Source: Planctomycetota bacterium (GTDB taxonomy: Bacteria > Planctomycetota > Phycisphaerae > Phycisphaerales > Phycisphaeraceae). Taken from it: 33,786 nt of DNA. The stretch covers positions 1 to 33,786 of the forward strand of contig JAPLMQ010000188.1 in assembly GCA_026386955.1 (NCBI GenBank). Reading direction: 5' to 3'. A model generated the notes under the pieces. That model ran no database searches. It saw only the letters and a list, made by a program, of their open reading frames with translations, and had not been told where the DNA came from. Positions 24,448 through 32,020 of the stretch are shown here, piece by piece (the stretch's first letter is position 1; each line of letters begins with the position of its first letter). The position numbers were made by a program, and so were the translations under genes.

Positions 24448-24989
24448 GCGACGCGGCGCAGGCCATTTCTGACGATCGAGCCGAAGTCTGGCAGGGCACG
24501 TCCGACTCCATCGAACGCACGGTCGCCCTGGGCGCCGCCGTGGGGGCTGCGGTCCGCGCGGGCGACGTTGTCGCACTCGTGGGCGAACTCGGCGCGGGCA
24601 AGACGCAGTTCGTGCGCGGACTGGCCCAGGGCATGGGCATTGACCCCCGCGCCGTCGCGAGCCCGACGTTCGTCCTGTCGCAGGAGCATCCGCCGGCCCG
24701 CGGGGGGCTGGTGCTGGTGCACATCGACGCCTACCGCCTGCGCGGGGCGGAGGACCTGGAATCGATCGGTTGGGACGGCGACGGAGCCGAGCTCCGCCGC
24801 GGCGCGGTGCTGGCGATCGAATGGGCAGACCGGCTTGGGTCGCTGCTGGGGCGCGACGCGCTGATCGTGTCGCTGGCGCACGAGGAAGAGGGCCGGCGGC
24901 GGATCGTCGTCGAGGCCCGCGGGGCGTGGCGAGATCGCGGGCCTGCCTTGGCGGCGTCGCTTTCGCGGGCGGCCGCCACGTCTTGTTAG
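24444..24989 (+). CDS. tsaE: tRNA t6A threonylcarbamoyladenosine biosynthesis ATPase
   Basis: The 181-residue protein has the TsaE P-loop (VALVGELGAGKTQFVRGLA, about residues 42-60), the switch-like ASPTFVLSQE, HIDAYRLRG and a Walker-B-like VLAIEWADRL. TsaE is the ATPase needed with TsaB and TsaD to modify adenosine 37 of ANN-decoding tRNAs. It overlaps thiL by 4 nt. The last codons and the TAG stop lie in the left arm of the 28-bp inverted repeat, so the C-terminal sequence (ATSC) may be shaped by that element rather than by function. Confidence 0.92.
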   Translation: MSDAAQAISDDRAEVWQGTSDSIERTVALGAAVGAAVRAGDVVALVGELGAGKTQFVRGLAQGMGIDPRAVASPTFVLSQEHPPARGGLVLVHIDAYRLRGAEDLESIGWDGDGAELRRGAVLAIEWADRLGSLLGRDALIVSLAHEEEGRRRIVVEARGAWRDRGPALAASLSRAAATSC

Positions 24990-25080
24990 CCGGACGCGCC
25001 AGCGACGGAGGTTAGCTTTGCTTGCGCATCAAAACACACGAACAAGGCAAAACTCCGTCGCTGGCGCGTCCGGCTAACAA
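24983..25080. repeat. Perfect 28-bp inverted repeat with 42-nt spacer
   Basis: The left arm (24983-25010, TTGTTAGCCGG...ACGGAG) and right arm (25053-25080) are exact reverse complements over 28 bp. The spacer adds partial pairing (TTTGCTTG with CAAGGCAAA). The left arm contains the tsaE stop. The core resembles dispersed intergenic repeats I associate with planctomycete genomes; it could act as a terminator for thiL-tsaE as well as be a mobile remnant. Confidence 0.8.
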
Positions 25081-25108
25081 TTCAGTCGCATCCGCGTAAA
25101 ATCAGGCG

Positions 25109-25315
25109 ATGGCGAAGAACCCCGATCCAACTCCCCAAGGCTCCAAGAAACCCGCCTGGCGGCCCTGCCCCATCTGCAAGCGCCTCGTCGCCGAGGGCGA
25201 GAAGTTCTTCCCCTTCTGCACCGAGCGCTGCAAGACCATCGACCTTGCCCGCTGGGCCACAGGCACCTACGTCATCAGCCGGCCGCTCGAGCAGCGAGAC
25301 CTCGACGAGGAATGA
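25109..25315 (+). CDS. yacG: DNA gyrase inhibitor / zinc-binding protein YacG
   Basis: The 68-residue protein has four zinc ligands, Cys20 and Cys23 (CPICKR) and Cys37 and Cys41 (FCTERCKTIDLARWATGTY), exactly the YacG pattern. In E. coli YacG binds GyrB and inhibits gyrase; whether it does so here is inferred from family membership. Length is normal. It starts 29 nt after the large inverted repeat and converges on the Fur-family gene, with two hairpins in between. Confidence 0.92.
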   Translation: MAKNPDPTPQGSKKPAWRPCPICKRLVAEGEKFFPFCTERCKTIDLARWATGTYVISRPLEQRDLDEE

Positions 25316-25330
25316 GCCTCATCGACGTGC

Positions 25331-25357
25331 CACATCGCAGCCGAAGGCTGCTATGTG
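25331..25357. terminator. Hairpin downstream of yacG
   Basis: CACAT-c-GCAGCC-GAA-GGCTGC-t-ATGTG forms an 11-bp stem with one mismatch, 16 nt past the yacG stop. It is the first of two hairpins between convergent genes. Confidence 0.5.
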
Positions 25358-25385
25358 CGGGTTGCAGGTTCGCGCACGGCACACC

Positions 25386-25406
25386 GATCCGCGCCCGGCG
25401 CGGATC
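25386..25406. terminator. Hairpin downstream of the Fur-family gene
   Basis: GATCCGCGC-ccg-GCGCGGATC is a perfect 9-bp stem lying 40 nt past the Fur-family stop on the minus strand. No T-tract follows in either direction; probably a bidirectional terminator or transcript-end stabiliser. Confidence 0.5.
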
Positions 25407-25445
25407 AGGTCCAATCAGCTTGAATGGGCTCCCCGCCCCGCCGGC

Positions 25446-25937
25446 TCACGCGCCCTTCGCCTTCGAACTCTCCGGCTTCACCCCGTAGACCACGTAGCGG
25501 AAGCTCACCAGATCGAGCCCGTTTTCCTTGCAGATCCGCCGGGCGATGGTCGTCAGCTCGGGCGTGGTGAACTCGACGATCCGATGGTCGTCCACGTTGA
25601 CCAAGTGGCCCTTGGTCTCGAGCCCGAAGCTGAGCTGGTAATGCGCCTGCTTCGCGTCGAGCAGGACCTCGGTGATGATCCCCGCCTCGATCAGGTGCTT
25701 GAGCGTGCGGTAGATCGTCGCCTTGCTCACGCGGTGGCCCGTCTGCCGCATCTCGAAGAGCAGTTCGTCGGCCTCGAACACGCCGGGCTTGGAGAGCACG
25801 GCGTCGAGGATCTTGGCACGCTCGGGCGTGAACTTGAGGTCCTGCCGCTTGAGGAAGCGGCGGAAGATCGCGCAGAGCGGCTGAATGAGGGGTTCTTCGA
25901 CGGTCGTGGCCGGTCGCGCGGTCGTCATTGCACGCAT
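25446..25937 (-). CDS. Fur-family regulator lacking usual metal motifs
   Basis: The 163-residue protein has the Fur winged helix (FTPERAKILDAVLSKPGVFEADELLFEM, then HRVSKATIYRTLKHLIEAGII as recognition helix) and a C-terminal dimerisation region. The usual HHDHLIC-xxC motif is replaced by KGHLVNVDDHRIVEF, and no CxxC pairs for structural zinc are present. It may sense a different metal or signal through other ligands. Starts at 25937 (GGTGG upstream) and 25928 are both possible; the longer frame to 26096 runs into the divergent homoserine dehydrogenase gene. The binding site is not identified. Confidence 0.82.
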   Translation of the reverse strand: MRAMTTARPATTVEEPLIQPLCAIFRRFLKRQDLKFTPERAKILDAVLSKPGVFEADELLFEMRQTGHRVSKATIYRTLKHLIEAGIITEVLLDAKQAHYQLSFGLETKGHLVNVDDHRIVEFTTPELTTIARRICKENGLDLVSFRYVVYGVKPESSKAKGA

Positions 25938-26034
25938 TCTATCCACCGCCGGCGCGGAGGGAAGCCCCCGCGCCGCATGGTCGCGCGTCGGGTGGCGTGG
26001 TATCTTGTGCCGCCCCTTTTTGGATGCGTCCCCC

Positions 26035-27369
26035 ATGGCAGAATCAGGCGTGAACGGCTCCGGAACCGTCGGCATCGGAATGATCGGCTGCGGCACCGTC
26101 GGGGGCGGCGTCGCGAGGCTGCTCGCCGAGCAGTCGGCCCTCTACCAGTCCCGCCTGGGCGGCAAGCGGCTCGAGCTCCGCCGCGTCCTGGTGCGCGACG
26201 TCGCCAAGGCCAAGGGCACGGGCCTGGTCGCCCCCGCCCTCCTCACCGCCGACGCCGACGCCTTCTTCGCCACGCCCGACATGCCCATCGTCGTCGAGGT
26301 CGCGGGCGGGCGCGGCGCGGTCAGCCAGCATTTCCGCCGCGCACTCGAGGCCTCCAAGCACGTCGTCACCGCCAACAAGAGCCTCCTCTCCGCCGAGGGC
26401 CCCGCCCTCTTCGCCCTCGCCCGCGCCCGCGGCGCGAGCATCGCCTTCGAGGCCTCCTGCGGCGGGGGCATCCCCATCATGACCGCGCTGCAGTTCGGTC
26501 TGATGGCCAACCGCATCGAGGCCGTGCTGGGCATCCTCAACGGCACCTGCAACTACATCCTCACCGAGATGGTCCAGCGGGCGAAGCCCTACGCCACCGC
26601 CCTCAAGGAGGCCCAGGAGAAGGGCTTCGCCGAAGCCGACCCGACGCTCGACGTCTCGGGGCGCGACGCGGCCCAGAAGCTCGCAGTGCTCGCCTCGCTC
26701 GCCTTCGGCGCGCACGTCGACGGCGAGCAGGTCGGCGCGGAGGGCATCGACAAGCTCGACGTGGCCGACATCCACTTCGCCCGCGAGATGGGCTATACGA
26801 TCAAGCTGCTGGCGATCGGGCAGCGGGCCGGCGATGGGCTCTCGCTGCGGGTCGCCCCCTGCTTCGTGCCCGACGCGCTCCCGCTGGCGCAGGTGCACGG
26901 CTCGTTCAACGCCCTGAGCGTCTACGGCCACGCCAACGGCCACACGTTCTACTACGGCCGCGGGGCCGGGCAGATGCCCACCGCGTCGGCGGTCGTCAGC
27001 GACGTGATCAACGTTGCCTCGGGCTGGTACCCGCGCGCCTTCGCGTCGATGAACCTCTGGTGCGACCGCCAGCCGCCGGTGAAGCTGGTCGACCCGGCGC
27101 AGCAGTCGAGCCGGTTCTACCTGCGCGTGAACGCCAAGGACGTGCCCGGCGTGATGGGGAAGATCAGCACGATGCTGGGCGATGCGGGCATCAGCATCGC
27201 GGGCATCAGCCAGCGCGAGGTCTCGGTGGGGAAGTTCGTGCCGGTGGTCATCACCACGCACCAGGCCAAGCTCGGAGCCGTGCGCGACGCGCTCGCGAGG
27301 ATCAAGGCCCTCGACGCGACCGACGGCGACCCGGTCTGCATCCGCATCATCGACATGCCGGAGGGATGA
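26035..27369 (+). CDS. hom: Homoserine dehydrogenase
   Basis: The 444-residue protein has the NAD(P) fold (VGIGMIGCGTVGGGVARLL), HVVTANKSLLS, FEASCGGGIPIM, the substrate loop LNGTCNYILTEM, and EADPTLDVSGRDAAQKL with the catalytic lysine region. A C-terminal ACT domain (FYLRVNAKDVPGVMGKISTMLGDAGISIAGISQRE) should give allosteric control, typically by threonine. It makes homoserine from aspartate semialdehyde on the threonine/methionine route. The ATG at 26035 begins just before the fold; the open frame extends upstream to 25885 into the promoter region. It converges with a very close gene (4-nt gap). Confidence 0.93.
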   Translation: MAESGVNGSGTVGIGMIGCGTVGGGVARLLAEQSALYQSRLGGKRLELRRVLVRDVAKAKGTGLVAPALLTADADAFFATPDMPIVVEVAGGRGAVSQHFRRALEASKHVVTANKSLLSAEGPALFALARARGASIAFEASCGGGIPIMTALQFGLMANRIEAVLGILNGTCNYILTEMVQRAKPYATALKEAQEKGFAEADPTLDVSGRDAAQKLAVLASLAFGAHVDGEQVGAEGIDKLDVADIHFAREMGYTIKLLAIGQRAGDGLSLRVAPCFVPDALPLAQVHGSFNALSVYGHANGHTFYYGRGAGQMPTASAVVSDVINVASGWYPRAFASMNLWCDRQPPVKLVDPAQQSSRFYLRVNAKDVPGVMGKISTMLGDAGISIAGISQREVSVGKFVPVVITTHQAKLGAVRDALARIKALDATDGDPVCIRIIDMPEG

Positions 27370-27373
27370 GGCT

Positions 27374-30300
27374 CTACTTCGCCTTGAGCGTCAGCGCCCG
27401 CCCGCAACGGATGTAGCTCACCACGTTCTGCTTCGCGTTCGCCCCGTCGCCGGCGGTCTGCGTAGCCACGCCCTCGCTGCTCTCCAACAGCAACCAGCGC
27501 ACGTACTTCTCCGCCGGGACCGCAGGCAACGCCGCCCCCTCCGCCGGGGCGACCACGACCTTGCCCGACTCCGAGGCCGCTTGGATCAGCCCGTCGCACT
27601 CGATGCGCAGCCCGCCCTCGACCTTATCGACCTTGCGGATCGGCCGGTCGCACAGCACGGCCACGCCGTTGTACGCGGCCGCGTACTTGCCCTTGAAATC
27701 CCGGAAGACCATCGCCGCCCCGCGGTCGGGCCCGACGACCGGATCGAGCTCGCCGGTGAGGAGGTCGACGCCCTTGGCGACCACGCGGTCGCCCGCGCCG
27801 AGGGTGACGTCGGCGCTCCAGGCGTCGGCCGCGAGGGTCTCATGCTTCGCGGGGCCGGGCAGGGCGACGCCGACATTGGCCTTGGCCTTGAGCTCCGCAA
27901 GCGCGTCGCGCACCGCGTTGCGGTAGCCGGCTCCGCCGCCCTCGACGCCGTCGAAGAACACCGCGCCCTTGAACTCCGGGCGCTGCCAGGCGACCAGCGC
28001 GGGCGAGCCGCCCATCGAGCAGAGCACGCGCGCCGCGGGCCCCGCGGGCTTGAAGGTCCGCGCGAGCGCCGCGTCGGGGGCGTCGATCGCCGCTCCCGCC
28101 GCCGTCGTCAGCTTCTTCGCCGCCTTGGCCTTGGCCGCATCCGCGTCCGTTGATTCGCCGACCTCCTCGCTCGCCGCAGGCTCGGGCGCAGCCTTGGGCG
28201 CGGGCAGCACCGCCACATCCCCCTCCCACGGCCAATCGTTCTTCAGCCGCCCGTCAAGACTCTCCGGCGTCGAAGCCTGCCGGGTGTTGTCGGCCGTGAG
28301 GTCGAGGTGGACGTAGAGCACGCCCGGCGTCTCCTTCAGCCAGCGCGTCACCGCGGCGATCGCGGCGTCGCTCAGCGCCTCGGGGTCCTTCACCGCGATG
28401 AAGCGGTATCGGTTCAGGTCGAGATACGACGCGTCGTTGACGTTGAGCGCGACGTCGTAGGTGTTGAGCAACTCCGTGATCGGCGAGCCCGACTCCGGCT
28501 CGGCGGGGTTCGGGCGCTCCGACTGATAGGCCGGTTCGGGCAGCACCACCAAGGCGTCGGAGCGGAGGTTGTTGCGCGGGAGGCTCGCGAAGAGCCGGGC
28601 GAGGTCGAGCAGGTGCTTCCCGTAGATCTTGAAGCCGATGAGCATCTGCTCCTTCTCCTTCGCGATGCGCTGGGCCATCGGGTCGGGACCGTCCGACTTC
28701 ACCATCGACTCGATCAGCCCGTCCATCTGGGCCTCCTTGTCGCCCGGGACGAGCGAGGGGCTCTTGCTGCTCGCCTTGGCGAGAGCCTCCTTCTGGCGGA
28801 TCACCGGCTCGACGTTCTCGAAGGCCATCTCGATCGCCTCGCGGACCTTGGGCGCCTCGCCGAATGTGTCCTCGGGCGAGATCGACGCGCCGCTGTAGCT
28901 CGGCTCGCCCCAATTCACGGCGCGGAGGCACCAGAGATTGGCCCAGCCCGGGTCGGCCCCGGCCATCCAGGCGCTGAGCGCGTCGGTGTACGAGCGGTAG
29001 CTCCGCCCCGTCATCGGCGTCGAGGGCGTCTTGAAGTCGTATTTCACGATCGCCAGGTCCTTCACCTCCAGCCCATCGCCCAGCCAGAAGACGGGGCGGT
29101 CGGGCCAGAGCGTCTTGGCGCGGCGGATGAGGTTGAACATCGCGCGGCGGGATTCCGGCGCGTAGCCGGGGTAGCCGCAGAACCCGATGTCGAACTTCCA
29201 CTGGGAGATGATCTCGCCCGGGCCGTTGAATCCGCCGAGCGACTCGCAGACTTGGAAGCCCGGGTGGAGCTTGCCGAACTTGAGCTTGGCGTAGTCGTAG
29301 ACGCGGTTGCGCCCCTCGACGCAGAGGCGCAGGCTCCAGACTTCCCAAGCGCGGGTCTCGTAGGGGTTGAGCTTCTTCTTGTCGCCGGCGACGCGGGCAG
29401 AGTCGATCCCCGCCTCCTCGCAGAAAAACCGCCAGCCCTCGGGCCAGAGCGACTCGGGGGAGAGCGAGCTGTTCGCGAAATCAATGCCGTCGATGAAGGG
29501 CAGCCGGTCGGTGTTGAGCTGGTCGTCCATGTAGAGCCAGCAGTTGTCTTGGGCCGAGGAGTCGATCAGCGAAAGGCCCGGCTCCGAGGGCGCAGCGATG
29601 TTGTAGAAGTAGGCGCGTCCGAGGGCGTGGCCCTGCTTGTGGATGTCGGTGATGGCGTCGTCGCGCACGTGATTGCCGTGCGAGGGCATGAAGTTGGCGC
29701 GGTAGGGCGAGTCGGCTCGGCCGCCCACGGGGCCCCAGACCCAGGGGATCGTGTCGGGGCCAGTGACGAGGTTCGCGGGCTGGCCGGGCAGCGGCGCGGG
29801 CTTGCTCTCGGCGCGGGCGAGGGCGTCGGCGATGTAGAGGGCCGTGGCGTGGTCCTTCTGGACAGCCAGCACGCCGCGGAGCCCGCCCGCCTGCGAGGCG
29901 TCGGCGATCGGGGCGAGCAGCACCGCGGCGTGGAATCGCACGAGCTTGTGGGCGTCGGCCAGCGCGGCGAAGAGCCGTTCGCGGGCCATGGCGGGGTCGA
30001 GCGCGGCGATCGCCTGCAGCGCTGCGATGCGCGTGTGCGGATCGTCGTTGGCGACGGCGCCGAGCAGCGCGGTGCGGGCGGCGGGGTCCTTGCTCGCGGC
30101 GAGCAAGGCGACGGCCTTGTGGCGGAGATAGGGCGCCTCGATCGCGAGGTCGTACCGCGCCCGGGCGACCGGCTCCTTGGGCCGGTGCGGGGCCAGCGCG
30201 TTGCGGGCGGCCTTGACGACGACGTCGTCGGGATCGTTCGCAAAGCGGACGAGCGCCAGGTACGGCTCTCCGCCGGGCGCGATCGACGCGGGCGGGATGC

Positions 30301-31913
30301 GGCGGATGGCGTTGGCGATCACCTCGCCGTCGGGGTCGGTCGCCAGCTCCGCGAGCGGGCGCGGGACGGCGGAGGTGGCCTGCGCCTTGCGGAGCGCGGC
30401 CCGGACGGACGGGGCCGCGTCGGCGGCGAGCTTGGCGATCACCGCGCGATCCTCCAGCGCCGGGTTGGAGGCGAGGGCGACGGCGGCGCGGGTGCGCCAC
30501 GGCTCGGGCGAGGCGAGCATGGCCGTGGCGTGGGCGGCGAAAGCGGGCGAAGGGTGCTTGCGGTCGCGCAGCGAGATTCCCGCGGCGAAGGCGACGGTCG
30601 GGTCGGCGTCGGCGTCGAGGCGCTGGAGCGTGTCGAGGCCCAATTCGTCCTTGAAGTGAACGAGCCCCTCGGCGGCGGCGCGGCAGCGGCAGGGCCCGCG
30701 GCGTCGCCATCGCGCCCAGCATGCGCAGCGCGCCCAGCCGCTGGGCGGGCGTGAAGTCGGTGCGCCCGGTGCGGGCGCTCAGCTCGGTCGGTGCCTCCAT
30801 CGCGTCGTGGAGCCCGGTCTTGTCGGCGGGCTTGGCCGTGCCGGCCTTCACGTCGTCAAGATCGTCGAGGTCGCCCGCCGCCGGAGCCGTGACACCCGGA
30901 GCCGCCGCACCGCCTTTGCCCGCGGGGGCCGCGGCTCCGCCCGCCTCCGCTTCCGGCGCGCCGGGCAGCGTCTTGCCCGTCGTCACCGGCGTGGCGATCT
31001 GCAGCAGCATCGACTCGATGTTGTCGAGCAACTTTGCGGACATCTGCCCGCGTTCGAGTTGGAGCAGCGGAAGCGCCTCGTCCTCGTGGGGCGTGCCGAG
31101 CAGGCGCAGGAGCGGGGCTGCGGCCATGGTGTGCGTCTGGGCGAGCTTGTCGGCCGCGCGCCCGTGCATGGCGGAGTTCGTGTAGCCCGCGACCATGCGC
31201 ACCGTCGCCGCGTCGCCCGACCAGTGCGGCTTCTGGTCGGCCAATCCCTGCACCGCGAAGAAGGCGTTGATGAAGCCGTTCTGCGGCCAGGTGTTCCCGT
31301 TGGTCCGCGTCGAGTAGTAGACGCGGAACATCACGGGGTTCTCGATGCGGATCTCGCCGAGGATCTTCAGGTCGGCTTCGCCGAGCTTCAGCTCGCGCCC
31401 GACGCGCACGGCCAGGTCGGAGATCGCTCGCGGCATGCCGCCGCCCGTCTCGCCGACGTTCGCCTTGATGCTGGTCGTCCCCCCGCCGCGGAAGATGCGG
31501 ACCTCGATGTTCGCGGGCAGATTCGCGGGGTCCTTGGCCTTCTCCCCCTCCGCGCCTTCCGCGCCCCCGGGGGCGTCCGAGATGCCCTCGACCGAGAGCA
31601 TCGCGTCGATCGCGACCCACGAGCGCAGCAAACGCCAGCGGGCCTCCGGGTCCATGTCGAGGGCCGCGGCTTGGGACGCCCCGTTGGCGTGGCTCGCGCG
31701 ATGGCCGGTGACGATGTCGATGCCCGAGCACTCCGACAGGCGCTCGATCAGGATCTCCGTGACGCACTGCACCGCGGGCGTGGCCTTGATCGACTTGCCC
31801 GGCAGCATCAACTGCAGCGGCGCGGCCAAGGCGGGCGTCGACGGCGCGGCAACGAGGGCCACCAGCACCAACAGGAATCCGTGGACCAACGATCGGCGAA
31901 GAGTCGGTTTCAT
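27374..31913 (-). CDS. Giant exported HEAT-repeat/glycosidase-like protein, frameshifted
   Basis: Joined across a frameshift, this encodes about 1,510 residues. It opens with a signal peptide (MKPTLRRSLVHGFLLVLVALVAAPSTPALA). Residues 30-330 form an unrecognised region, then an alanine/glycine/proline linker leads to HEAT-type helical repeats (about 400-700). From about 720 there is a barrel-like glycosidase region (TIPWVWGPVGG, CLRAVNWGEPSYSGASI), and near 1,090-1,210 a segment like the GATase-fold trimerisation domain of GH42 enzymes (YDVALNVNDASYLDLNRYRFIAV). The frame changes within the GC-repeat tract 30671-30692: the sequence before it reads to ATPRALPLP, and the continuation (AAEGLVHFKDELGLDTL) is one base out. 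One extra base, real or from assembly, explains it. The start at 31913 is chosen for the signal peptide. Confidence 0.7.
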
Positions 31914-31971
31914 AGGCGAAGGTCTCATCACAAGCGGAGACTAAAAACGATCCGTTCGATGCGATTGAATT

Positions 31972-31989
31972 CGCGTCCGCAACGACGCG
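31972..31989 (-). terminator. Weak hairpin after the PQQ/malectin gene
   Basis: CGCGTC-N6-GACGCG, a 6-bp stem 31 nt past the stop at 32021, in the 107-nt gap between two minus-strand genes. No U-tract; only weakly supported. Confidence 0.3.
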
Positions 31990-32020
31990 TGACAAGTCAA
32001 ACTCCGTCACTCCCCCACCG

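Noticed and set aside
24983-25080. Insertion sequence ends
   Set aside because: The spacer is only 42 nt with no transposase gene and no visible target-site duplication, so it is listed as a repeat only.
28307-30754. 815-codon plus-strand frame
   Set aside because: Opposite the HEAT/glycosidase-like gene, low complexity and with no recognisable domain; a GC shadow.
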